A stretch of DNA of 64,000 bases from a bacterium (GTDB lineage Bacteria > SZUA-79 > Acidulodesulfobacterales > Acidulodesulfobacteraceae), in the NCBI GenBank assembly GCA_021850985.1, contig JAJZJX010000001.1, positions 121,389 to 185,388 of the forward strand. The letters are read 5' to 3'. The first letter of the stretch is position 1; the number at the start of each line of letters is the position of its first letter. This document shows, in pieces, positions 9,476-21,217 of the stretch. The position numbers were made by a program, and so were the translations under genes. The notes under the pieces were generated by a model. It did not search any database. It was not told the DNA's origin and worked only from the letters and a program-made list of their open reading frames with translations.

Positions 9476-9892
9476 ATGATTGAGCAAACGCTTTCTATAA
9501 TTAAACCCGACGGCGTAAAAAAGGGTTTATCAGGCAAGATTATTTCGATATTCGAAGATAACGGTTTTGAAATTAAAGCCGTAAAAAAAGTTCACCTTAC
9601 CAAAAAACAAGCTGAAGGTTTTTATTATATACATAAAGAAAGACCTTTTTTTGGCAGCCTGATAGATTTTATGACGGAAGGACCTATTATTCCTATGGTG
9701 CTGTCGTGCGAAAACGCTATATTAAAAAATAGGGAAATAATGGGAGCTACAAACCCTAAAGATGCGAAAGAAGGAACCATCAGGAAAATGTTTGCCGAAA
9801 GCATAGAAAGAAACATTGTACACGGTTCGGATTCCATAGAATCCGCAAAATTTGAAATTTCTTATTTTTTTAACGTTTTTGAAATATTATAA
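9476..9892 (+). CDS. ndk: Nucleoside diphosphate kinase
   Basis: 138 residues, standard length. [15 protein letters not shown] opens the protein and RNIVHGSDS carries the histidine that is transiently phosphorylated. It equalises nucleoside triphosphate pools. The ATG lies behind AGGAG. The gene sits downstream of korC on the same strand, but the 49-bp gap does not say whether they share a transcript. Confidence 0.95.
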   Translation: MIEQTLSIIKPDGVKKGLSGKIISIFEDNGFEIKAVKKVHLTKKQAEGFYYIHKERPFFGSLIDFMTEGPIIPMVLSCENAILKNREIMGATNPKDAKEGTIRKMFAESIERNIVHGSDSIESAKFEISYFFNVFEIL

Positions 9893-9906
9893 AATTTTAA
9901 ATAATA

Positions 9907-10581
9907 TTGAAATATCGATATACAGATAAGGTTATCAATCTTTTTGAAGAGAACTACGGCGAGTTAAAGCCTTTTTTAAACTTTAATAATGCCTTCCAGC
10001 TTTTAATAGCCGTAGTTCTTTCTGCGCAGTGCACGGATAAAAGAGTCAATATTATTACCGAAAAACTTTTTAAAGTTTACGTTAAACCTTCCGATTTAGC
10101 TAAAAAAAATCTTGAAGATTTTGAAGAAGAGATAAAAACCTGCGGCATGTTTCATAATAAAGCAAAAAATCTTATTGAAACTTCAAAAATTCTCTCCGAA
10201 AAATTTAACGACGATGTTCCTGCAAATTTCGATGCCTTAGTTTCCCTGCCCGGAGTCGGAAGAAAATCTGCAAATGTCATTCTCGGCACATATTTTAATG
10301 AAGAACGTTTCCCCGTGGACACCCATGTTTTCCGCGTTGCAAACCGCTTAGGGCTTGCAGATTCAGATACGCCGGAAAAAACGGAAAACGACCTTACCGG
10401 AATAATCCCTTCCAATTTATGGATGAAAATGCACAGATGGCTTATTTACCACGGCAGAACTTACTGCACGGCAAGAAATCCAAAGTGTTTCGACTGTTTT
10501 CTAAAAAACTACTGCCGGTATTATAAAAAAACTACTTTAATCCCAGAATCTTGTGCAGCTGAACCCCAAGCCGGACATTAA
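9907..10581 (+). CDS. nth: Endonuclease III (DNA glycosylase/AP lyase)
   Basis: 224 residues starting at TTG. The helix-hairpin-helix LPGVGRKSANVIL is followed by VDTHVFRVANRLG with the catalytic aspartate. The C-terminal [4Fe-4S] cluster has the spacing C-x6-C-x2-C-x5-C (CTARNPKCFDCFLKNYC). It removes oxidised pyrimidines and nicks the abasic site. Its last 50 bp overlap the 3' end of queE on the other strand. Confidence 0.93.
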   Translation: MKYRYTDKVINLFEENYGELKPFLNFNNAFQLLIAVVLSAQCTDKRVNIITEKLFKVYVKPSDLAKKNLEDFEEEIKTCGMFHNKAKNLIETSKILSEKFNDDVPANFDALVSLPGVGRKSANVILGTYFNEERFPVDTHVFRVANRLGLADSDTPEKTENDLTGIIPSNLWMKMHRWLIYHGRTYCTARNPKCFDCFLKNYCRYYKKTTLIPESCAAEPQAGH

Positions 10582-11167
10582 GTCCATCTTTTAATATTTT
10601 TTCGGCAATTTCTTTGTGCGAAACGGCGCCTTCAACGGGAGAAAATATCAGCTTATGCGAGCCAAGAGAATATTCCGTTATAAAATTTTTCGCATAATCA
10701 TAATCGTCTTTGTTTCCTATAACGAATTTTATCTCGTCGTTTATGCTTATATATTTTAAATTTTCAAAAAAAAATTCTTTTGAATAACCGCTTGACGGAC
10801 ATTTTACGTCTATAATTTTAATAACGTTTCGATGCACTTTTTTAAGGCTTATAGTTCCGTTTGTTTCTAATAAAACCGTATAGTTTAAATCGATCAGCCT
10901 GTTCATAAGTTCAAGCGATTCGTTTTGCATCATGGGTTCGCCGCCGGTAATTTCAACAAGTTTAACGCCGGCAGAGCCTAAGCTGCATGTCGATTTAATT
11001 ATATCTTCTATACCGATCGGCTTAGAATTTTTTATGTCCAGCGCTTCTTTGGTGTCGCAGTAACCGCATCTCAGGTTGCATCCGGCAAGCCTGATAAATT
11101 TACAGGGATAGCCCGAGTATGAAGATTCACCCTGAATACTATAAAAAATATCGTTTACGTATAGCAT
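10532..11167 (-). CDS. queE: 7-carboxy-7-deazaguanine synthase (radical SAM)
   Basis: The track opens this ORF at a TTG (11176). I prefer the ATG at 11167, giving about 211 residues that begin MLYVNDIFYSIQGESSYSG, the normal QueE start. The SAM cluster motif is CNLRCGYC, followed by VEITGGEPMMQ, the SAM-binding GGE. It makes the 7-deazaguanine core for queuosine. The C-terminus (VRLGVQLHKILGLK) matches the family ending. No other queuosine genes are in the window. Confidence 0.92.
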   Translation of the reverse strand: MLYVNDIFYSIQGESSYSGYPCKFIRLAGCNLRCGYCDTKEALDIKNSKPIGIEDIIKSTCSLGSAGVKLVEITGGEPMMQNESLELMNRLIDLNYTVLLETNGTISLKKVHRNVIKIIDVKCPSSGYSKEFFFENLKYISINDEIKFVIGNKDDYDYAKNFITEYSLGSHKLIFSPVEGAVSHKEIAEKILKDGLNVRLGVQLHKILGLK

Positions 11168-11183
11168 GATCGACAATTTGTGG

Positions 11184-11218
11184 CGGGGACAGAATTTAAT
11201 TCTGCCCCTCTGTCCCCG
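11184..11218. repeat. REP-like palindrome, GGGGACAG family (variant copy)
   Basis: CGGGGACAG (11184-11192) pairs with CTGTCCCCG (11210-11218) around an AT-rich middle that contains AGAATTTAATTCT. It lies between the divergent queE and tatA genes. It is one of at least five copies in the window. Confidence 0.75.
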
Positions 11219-11288
11219 TAGTTATAATCAATTTGAATATTTCTATTAATTGTTATATAATTAAAAAATAAAGCGAGGTATAAATATT

Positions 11289-11657
11289 ATGTTTGGAATA
11301 GGCGCACCGGAATTAATCATTATAGCGGTAATAGCTTTGCTCGTATTCGGACCTTCTAAGCTGCCTGAACTCGGAAAAACCTTGGGCAAAGGCTTAAGGG
11401 AGTTCAAAAAAGCTTCGTCCGACTTAAAAGAGCAGATAAATCCGCTTAACGACATTAACGAAAACGACTCCGATAAACCTGAACATGAAGTAAATATAAA
11501 GAGTTCTAATCTTATCGAAAATAATACGCAAGAAACAAAAAAACCCGTTAAAAAAAGAACGGCGGTTAAAAATAAAAAATCGCCGGCAGCTGATTCAAGC
11601 AAATCTTCGCAAAGAAAACCTAAAGCTACGATAAAAACAAAATCTTCAAAAAGTTAA
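11289..11657 (+). CDS. tatA: Sec-independent protein translocase subunit TatA
   Basis: 122 residues. One N-terminal membrane helix ends in the [10 protein letters not shown] hinge and is followed by an amphipathic helix ([16 protein letters not shown]), the TatA/E layout. The C-terminal tail is long, Lys/Ser-rich and low-complexity. It forms the pore of twin-arginine export, needed for folded cofactor-containing proteins. TatC is not in the window. AGCGAGG precedes the ATG. Confidence 0.88.
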   Translation: MFGIGAPELIIIAVIALLVFGPSKLPELGKTLGKGLREFKKASSDLKEQINPLNDINENDSDKPEHEVNIKSSNLIENNTQETKKPVKKRTAVKNKKSPAADSSKSSQRKPKATIKTKSSKS

Positions 11658-11664
11658 AAAATCG

Positions 11665-15353
<3,689 letters not shown>

Positions 15354-15566
15354 ATTTTGGATGTTTATTATTATATTATAATTAATTTTAAAAACATTAA
15401 TAGTAATAGGAGCGTTTAAAAAGTTTAAAAACAACTAATTAATTAAAATTATTAACAGTTTTTTGTTTAAAAGTATGTGTTATTTTCACCATCTTTTCTT
15501 TTAAAAATGTTTAATTCTTTTAATATGAAAAAATTAAACAGAAAATTAACATACTTTTAACCTGAA
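15354..15566. other. dnaA-dnaN intergenic region with inverted repeat
   Basis: AT-rich. AAAAGTATGT at 15469-15478 is repeated inverted as ACATACTTTT at about 15549-15558, with flanking similarity that extends both arms to about 21-23 nt imperfectly. It may carry dnaN expression signals. No clear DnaA-box cluster was seen here. Confidence 0.45.
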
Positions 15567-16949
15567 CTATTTTTTAATTATTTTAATAATATTATTTAAT
15601 GTTTTTTCTAATCCTTCATTATTTACAAGATTCTTTTTTACTTTATTAACCGCATAAATTATAGAAGAATGATCTTTGCCCCCGAATTTATCGCCTATTT
15701 CCGGAAAAGACAGTTCGGTATAAGTTCTTATTAAATACATGGCAATTTGGCGCGGTTCGACAAATTCTTTTAATTTTTTATTTGATTTAATATCGGCTAT
15801 TTTAATATTAAAATAATTGCACACCGATTTTATGACGTTTTCAGCCGTTATAACTTTCTCGTTTTCTTTTAATAAATTAGAAGTGGCCTCGATTGCAAGA
15901 TCTATATCTATAGGTCTTCCCGTAAAAGAAGAATATGCGGATATTTTAATCATTGCCCCTTCTAATTCCCTAATATTAGAATTAATTTTATTAGCTAAAA
16001 GATTTATAACTTCATCCGGAAAATTTATATTATTCAAAATAGCTTTCTTTTTAAGGATTGCTACTCTTGTTTCAAAATCAGGAGGCTGAATATCGGCTAT
16101 CAACCCCCATTCAAATCTCGACCTTATTCTTTCTTCTAAGCTGACTATATCTTTAGGAATTTTATCGCTTGAAACCACGATTTGTTTTTGATTTTCATAC
16201 AGCGCATTAAAAGTATAAAAAAATTCTTCCTGAGTTCTTTCTTTACCGGCGATAAACTGTATATCGTCAATAAGTAAAACATCTACGTTTCTGTATCTGT
16301 TTCTAAAATCTACCATTTTATCGTCCCTGATGGAAGTAATCATTTCATTTGTAAATTTTTCGGAAGATACAAGATAAACGTTTAAATTTTTTTCTTTTAT
16401 TATTTTATTGGCTATGGCATTAAGCAGATGTGTTTTTCCAAGTCCCACGTCGCTGTATATAAACATAGGATTATAAGTCTGTCCCGGCAGATTAGCTACG
16501 GCGACGCTTGCCGCATGCGCAAACTGGTTTCCTGAACCTATTACGAAATTCTCAAAGGTATATTTTTCGTTTATATTAAGATATTCTTTTTTTAAACTTT
16601 TTTTATTTTCTGTATTTTTTTCTTTAACATCGGTTTTTAAATTTACCGGAGCTAAATTTATATTGCTTTCGATATTATTATTATTATTTTTACAGGCGAA
16701 ATTATTTTCGGAAGTTTCGTTAATATTATATATCATATTAAGTCCTTCGTCGTTGTTTAAATTTTTCCATATATTTAAAATAATTTCACGGTAAGATTCA
16801 TTAATTATATCCTTAAAGAATTTATTCGGTACGGAAAATATAAGCGTATTGTCGTTTAAAGATATATCGGCAGGATTAAACCATATATTAAAATTGCTGT
16901 CGCCGATCTCTTTTTTTAATTCGTTTAATAGAGGTTCGATTGTATCCAT
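15567..16949 (-). CDS. dnaA: Chromosomal replication initiator DnaA
   Basis: 460 residues. Domain I is N-terminal (FNIWFNPADISL) and an Asn-rich linker forms domain II. The AAA+ domain has NPMFIYSDVGLGKTHLLNAI (Walker A) and VDVLLIDDIQFIAGK (Walker B). Domain IV ends with the DnaA-box binding signature GDKFGGKDHSSIIYAVNKV. The -10 (TATAAT on the minus strand) ends 5 nt before the ATG, so the mRNA should be leaderless. Two DnaA boxes lie just behind it, consistent with autoregulation. Confidence 0.97.
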   Translation of the reverse strand: MDTIEPLLNELKKEIGDSNFNIWFNPADISLNDNTLIFSVPNKFFKDIINESYREIILNIWKNLNNDEGLNMIYNINETSENNFACKNNNNNIESNINLAPVNLKTDVKEKNTENKKSLKKEYLNINEKYTFENFVIGSGNQFAHAASVAVANLPGQTYNPMFIYSDVGLGKTHLLNAIANKIIKEKNLNVYLVSSEKFTNEMITSIRDDKMVDFRNRYRNVDVLLIDDIQFIAGKERTQEEFFYTFNALYENQKQIVVSSDKIPKDIVSLEERIRSRFEWGLIADIQPPDFETRVAILKKKAILNNINFPDEVINLLANKINSNIRELEGAMIKISAYSSFTGRPIDIDLAIEATSNLLKENEKVITAENVIKSVCNYFNIKIADIKSNKKLKEFVEPRQIAMYLIRTYTELSFPEIGDKFGGKDHSSIIYAVNKVKKNLVNNEGLEKTLNNIIKIIKK

Positions 16950-17233
16950 AATAAATTATACAATGTTATCAACAGTTGTTGATAACTCAAATATGTCTTT
17001 AATTACAATAAGTTATATTAAAAAATTAGTGCTAAATCAGGCTTTATTTTTTAAATTTTTATGGAAATATTTTCAGTATAAAATTTAACAAATCAACATT
17101 ATCAAATTTTAAAATATATTTCAATTATATTTCAATAAATTTTTTCTTATAAAATCAATGCGTTAAATATTTTAATATTACATGCAGCCTTTTATTACCT
17201 CAAGTTAAGCAATAATCGAAAAATAAAAACCGC
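16950..17233. other. Candidate replication origin (oriC) between dnaA and rpmH
   Basis: Strongly AT-rich gap at the point where gene orientation diverges. Two DnaA boxes face each other as TTATCAACA (16966-16974) and TGTTGATAA (16977-16985). A weaker TTATCAAAT lies near 17100. Long A/T tracts follow to about 17220 and could be the unwinding element. A cumulative GC-skew minimum here would confirm it. Confidence 0.72.
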
Positions 17234-17262
17234 TTGACATTCGCAGTATTATTTGGTTTAAT
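17234..17262 (+). promoter_or_regulatory. Promoter of the rpmH operon
   Basis: TTGACA (17234-17239), 17-bp spacer, TTTAAT (17257-17262). It faces rpmH, whose ATG is about 50 bp downstream. Confidence 0.6.
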
Positions 17263-17313
17263 TAAAATTTATCTTATTAAAAATTATATTATTAATAAAA
17301 CGGAGCAATCGTT

Positions 17314-17463
17314 ATGAAAAGAACTTTTCAACCAAGTAAATTAAAAAGAAAAAGAACGCACGGTTTTTTAAGCAGGATGAGCACTAAAAACGGAAGATTG
17401 GTTTTATCGAGGCGCAGAAGAAAGGGAAGAAAAATACTTGTTCCGGTAATTAGTTCTAAATAG
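17314..17463 (+). CDS. rpmH: 50S ribosomal protein L34
   Basis: Too short for the ORF track. The ATG at 17314 follows GGAGC and 49 codons run to [23 protein letters not shown] is the L34 signature, with a Lys/Arg-rich remainder (SRRRRKGRK). It is an rRNA-binding large-subunit protein, in its usual place beside dnaA and rnpA. Confidence 0.97.
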   Translation: MKRTFQPSKLKRKRTHGFLSRMSTKNGRLVLSRRRRKGRKILVPVISSK

Positions 17464-17503
17464 TTTTGAATAGTTTTGCGCATTTTAAGCTTTATTGAAT
17501 ATA

Positions 17504-17842
17504 ATGTCTGAAAAAAATTTCAAATTAAAAAAAGACATTAAACTAAAAGACAAAAGCCGCATAGATTATATTTTTAAACAAGGGCTTAAAAAGCCGCAAA
17601 AAGTTTCTGTCATTTATTATGTTGAGTCCGATAGTTTTAAATTTTTAATTACTTTTAAAAGAAAACTTCTTAATTCCGTAAAAAGAAACAAATTTAAAAG
17701 AATAATAAAAGAATTTATAAGGCTAAACCGGCATTATCTTAAAAAAATAGATTGCGCCGTATTATTAGTTAAAATTCCTCCTTCTAAAATTCATCTGTTA
17801 AAAGAGCTTGAATTTTTAATACAAAATGAAAATTTTAAATAG
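17504..17842 (+). CDS. rnpA: Ribonuclease P protein component
   Basis: 112 residues from the ATG at 17504 (a TTG three codons earlier is the track start). Very basic. The RNP motif is in the central part (NSVKRNKFKRIIKEFIRLN), equivalent to the RNR helix of RnpA. It aids RNase P RNA in cleaving tRNA 5' leaders. It overlaps yidD by 17 bp, a tight rpmH-rnpA-yidD-yidC arrangement. Confidence 0.9.
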   Translation: MSEKNFKLKKDIKLKDKSRIDYIFKQGLKKPQKVSVIYYVESDSFKFLITFKRKLLNSVKRNKFKRIIKEFIRLNRHYLKKIDCAVLLVKIPPSKIHLLKELEFLIQNENFK

Positions 17843-18056
17843 ATTTTTTATAATACTTATTAATTTTTACAGAAAGCTTATATCCCCAATATTGCCGCAA
17901 AGCTGCAGATTTTATCCGACTTGTTCCGAATACGCCGTAGAATGTTTTCAAACTTTCGGGTTTTTCAAAGCTTTTTTTTTATCTATATACAGGATTATCA
18001 GATGCAATCCTTTATCTAAGGGCGGGTATGATCCGGTCGATAAGCATGCGCATTAA
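17826..18056 (+). CDS. yidD: Membrane protein insertion efficiency factor YidD
   Basis: 76 residues with the diagnostic CRFYPTCSEYAVECFQTFGF and RIIRCNPLSKGGYDPV. A membrane-associated amphipathic helix starts the protein. It is found between rnpA and yidC in most bacteria, as here, and assists YidC-dependent insertion. Confidence 0.95.
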   Translation: MKILNRFFIILINFYRKLISPILPQSCRFYPTCSEYAVECFQTFGFFKAFFLSIYRIIRCNPLSKGGYDPVDKHAH

Positions 18057-18119
18057 AATTAGCCGTTATGCCGGCATTATTTAATTGATTTACTTATATA
18101 TACAGTAAAAGGAGTTTTT

Positions 18120-19688
18120 TTGGAAAAGAGAATAATTATAGCTTCAATTTTATCGGTAGTCTTAATAATAGCTTGGGGCTATTTTATGCCTCACGGTAAA
18201 AATGCGCCGGCCATAAATAAACAAACTGCTGCAGTAAATAAAGTTTCCGGTTTAAAACAGAAAGCAAGCGTTAAAAATTTAAAAAAAATTATTACTCTTA
18301 AATCTAAAAAAATAAAAAAATTAATTTCTATATCAAATTCTTTGAGAAGCATTAAAACCGTATCGTATAAAGGAAATACGATGCATGTAAATTTTAATAA
18401 ATATACCGGCGCAATAGACGGCTTAAAACTTTTAGACTATTCATACACTGAAAAAAATTCTAAAAATAAAGTTAATCTATCCAATTCTAAAAATATTCCC
18501 GAAGTAATTAACTTTATACCAAAAAATCAAAATGTTCCCATAAAACTGCTCAACATAATAAGTAAAAAAAATTCGGTAAAATTTATCTATAATATAAACG
18601 GCAAGGCTATACTTACAAAAGAATATAAGTTTTACGACGATAAGTATCTTTTAGATGCGTCGGTTTATATTAAAAATATCGGCAATAAACCGTATAAGCT
18701 TCGAGGCCGGTTTATTCTTTCGGCGGGCTTAAAACCGACTTCATCCAAAAGCCCTAATTTTCTTAATTTTACGCCCGCAGTTTATATTAACAAAAGTTTT
18801 CAAACCCCGACTATTACTAATAAAGAAAAATTTACGGGAAATATTTCTTTTGCAGGATTTAATTCCAAATATTTTTTACTTTCGGCTTTGTCGCCTGGAA
18901 TTAACGTAACTGCAGAAAAAAAAGGCAATATAATTTCTTTTATTATTCCTAAAACGCTGTCGGCGGCTTCCGGTAAAACAGTAGAAACGTCTTTAAAATT
19001 TTACGGAGGGCCAAAAAAATTATCCCTGCTAAATCCTCTGGGGCATAATCTTAGTTCTACTTTAAACTTCGGCTTTTTCGGATTTTTTTCTATAATTTTA
19101 CTGCATGTACTCGAATTTTTCTACGCCTATGTTCACAATTACGGAGTTGCGATTATACTTCTCGTTTTAGCCATAAGGATAGTATTTTATCCGCTTACCT
19201 ATACCGGTTTTAAATCTATGAAGCAGATGCAGAAATTAACGCCGAAAATTAACGAAATGCGCGAAAAATACAAAGACAATAAAGCCGAATTAAATAAAAA
19301 AATTATGGAACTTTATAAGGAAAGCAGGGTTAATCCGTTCGGAGGCTGCCTCCCGATGCTTTTGCAGATTCCGGTTTTTTACGGTTTGTATGAAGCGCTT
19401 TTAATTTCTATTCAGCTCAGGAATGCTCCATTTATCTTATGGATACACAATCTTTCAGTCCAGGATCCTTATTATATCCTGCCTATATTAATGGGCATAT
19501 CTATGCTGATTTCACAAAAAATGAACCCTATGGTAGGAGATCCGGCGCAGGCTAAAATAATGCTAATTCTTCCCGTCGTTTTTACGTTTATTTTTATTCA
19601 TTTCCCGGCAGGTCTTCTTTTATACTGGACGGTCAACAATCTTTTAACCATCGCCCAGCAATATATTATAAACAGAAAATTTGCATAA
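18120..19688 (+). CDS. yidC: Membrane protein insertase YidC
   Basis: 522 residues with a TTG start behind AAGGAG. One N-terminal membrane segment is followed by a large periplasmic beta domain (about residues 60-310) of Gram-negative type. The 60KD_IMP core then has five helices, with the hydrophilic groove and the loop MKQMQKLTPKINEMREKYKDN. RVNPFGGCLPMLLQIPVFYGLYEAL is the family signature. It inserts and folds inner-membrane proteins. The periplasmic domain indicates a diderm host. Confidence 0.96.
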   Translation: MEKRIIIASILSVVLIIAWGYFMPHGKNAPAINKQTAAVNKVSGLKQKASVKNLKKIITLKSKKIKKLISISNSLRSIKTVSYKGNTMHVNFNKYTGAIDGLKLLDYSYTEKNSKNKVNLSNSKNIPEVINFIPKNQNVPIKLLNIISKKNSVKFIYNINGKAILTKEYKFYDDKYLLDASVYIKNIGNKPYKLRGRFILSAGLKPTSSKSPNFLNFTPAVYINKSFQTPTITNKEKFTGNISFAGFNSKYFLLSALSPGINVTAEKKGNIISFIIPKTLSAASGKTVETSLKFYGGPKKLSLLNPLGHNLSSTLNFGFFGFFSIILLHVLEFFYAYVHNYGVAIILLVLAIRIVFYPLTYTGFKSMKQMQKLTPKINEMREKYKDNKAELNKKIMELYKESRVNPFGGCLPMLLQIPVFYGLYEALLISIQLRNAPFILWIHNLSVQDPYYILPILMGISMLISQKMNPMVGDPAQAKIMLILPVVFTFIFIHFPAGLLLYWTVNNLLTIAQQYIINRKFA

Positions 19689-19706
19689 CATTCTTTTCAC
19701 GGCGTT

Positions 19707-21113
19707 ATGTCTTCTTTAACATACGAAATAGATACGATTTGCGCTATTTCTTCTCCTGCCGGCGAAGGAGCAATAAGCATTATCAGGGCATCAGGTAAAG
19801 ACTGCCTGCATATACTGCAAAAAATTTTTAAGCCGTACCGCAAAGATTTTTCGGATATAAAACCCCGTTTTTTATATACCGGCCGCATTTTCGATTTACA
19901 AACCGAATCGTTCGTGGATGAAGCGGTATGTGTTTTCATCAAAGGTCCGAATTCTTATACCGGAGAAGATATGTTTGAAATATATCCTCACGGAGGAGTA
20001 TTCAATACCAAATATATCCTCGAAATTATTTTAAAATCCGGCGCAAGGCTTGCATATAACGGCGAATTTACCAAAAGAGCCTATCTGAACAATAAAATCA
20101 GCCTTATCAAAGCCGAATCAATTCTGGAAATAATCAAGGCTAATTCTTTAAAAACCTTAGTTATCGCAAATAACGAATTGAGCGGCCTGTTAGAAAAAAA
20201 AATAGAAAAAATTAAAGAAGATTATATTTATATGCTTGCTTCGGTCGAAGCCTTGATAGATTTTCCGGAGGAGGAATTTGAAAATCTTAATGCCGATTTT
20301 ATAAAAAAATCTGAAGAGACGGCAGGGTTAATCGGCGGACTTATAGAATCTTACGAGAATTACGAGCTGAACAAGCGCGGTTTCAGCGTAGTAATAGCAG
20401 GAGCGCCTAACGTAGGAAAGTCCAGCATATTAAACAGACTCTTAGATAAAAAAAGAGCCATAGTATCCGATACTCCCGGAACTACCAGAGATTATATCGA
20501 AGAAAATCTGTTTTTGTCTAACAAACCGGTTAAAATTATAGATACGGCCGGTTTAAGAGAAACCGATAATAAGATTGAGCATGAGGGTATAAAAAGCAGT
20601 CATGATCAGATTAAAAACGCAGATGCCGTTTTATATGTTTTTGACGTTAACGATTTATCGGAAAACGAAATTTTAACAGATATATTGGAAGAAAAAAAAG
20701 ATAATTTAATTCCGGTTATAAATAAATTAGATACTTTTAACGGAAAAGACTTAAGCATAATAGAAAAAAAATTGATGCGGACTTTCGAATTTGCTAACGG
20801 TCCTATTTTTATAAGCGCCAAGACAGGAGACGGTTTTGATTTTATGAAAAAGGCTTTGCACGATATTATTTTAAAAATCGAGGGCAGCGTTATGGACGAT
20901 GTCGGCATTACGACTGTAAGACAAAAAAATTTACTTGTAAAATCTTTAGAATTATTAAATAACGCAAAAGATAAATTTAAAGAAGGACGTCCTCTCGAAT
21001 TAATATCGATAGATTTAAGAGACGGCATTAACGTCCTTGACGAGATTGTCGGCGGGGTAACAGGCGAAGACGTTCTTGATATGCTTTTCAAAGAATTCTG
21101 TATAGGCAAGTAG
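19707..21113 (+). CDS. mnmE: tRNA uridine-5-carboxymethylaminomethyl GTPase MnmE
   Basis: 468 residues. The N-terminal tetrahydrofolate-binding domain starts DTICAISSPAGEGAISIIRASG. The G domain has GAPNVGKSSILNRL (G1), DTPGTTRD (G2), DTAGLRETD (G3) and NKLD (G4). The chain ends FCIGK, the family C-terminal cysteine tail. With MnmG it modifies U34 of certain tRNAs. MnmG follows in the same direction, 104 bp downstream. Confidence 0.96.
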   Translation: MSSLTYEIDTICAISSPAGEGAISIIRASGKDCLHILQKIFKPYRKDFSDIKPRFLYTGRIFDLQTESFVDEAVCVFIKGPNSYTGEDMFEIYPHGGVFNTKYILEIILKSGARLAYNGEFTKRAYLNNKISLIKAESILEIIKANSLKTLVIANNELSGLLEKKIEKIKEDYIYMLASVEALIDFPEEEFENLNADFIKKSEETAGLIGGLIESYENYELNKRGFSVVIAGAPNVGKSSILNRLLDKKRAIVSDTPGTTRDYIEENLFLSNKPVKIIDTAGLRETDNKIEHEGIKSSHDQIKNADAVLYVFDVNDLSENEILTDILEEKKDNLIPVINKLDTFNGKDLSIIEKKLMRTFEFANGPIFISAKTGDGFDFMKKALHDIILKIEGSVMDDVGITTVRQKNLLVKSLELLNNAKDKFKEGRPLELISIDLRDGINVLDEIVGGVTGEDVLDMLFKEFCIGK

Positions 21114-21217
21114 AACGCAGCGGTTAATATTAAAGTTTATCGTTTTTAGATTATAATAACATAGAAACGATAAATTAAAACTTTTAAAACAAATAATTTT
21201 GCAATATAATTTTTGCT

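Noticed and set aside
15354-15434. N-terminal extension of DnaN in the track
   Set aside because: The added residues are low-complexity and absent from the family; a family-type start is at 15353.
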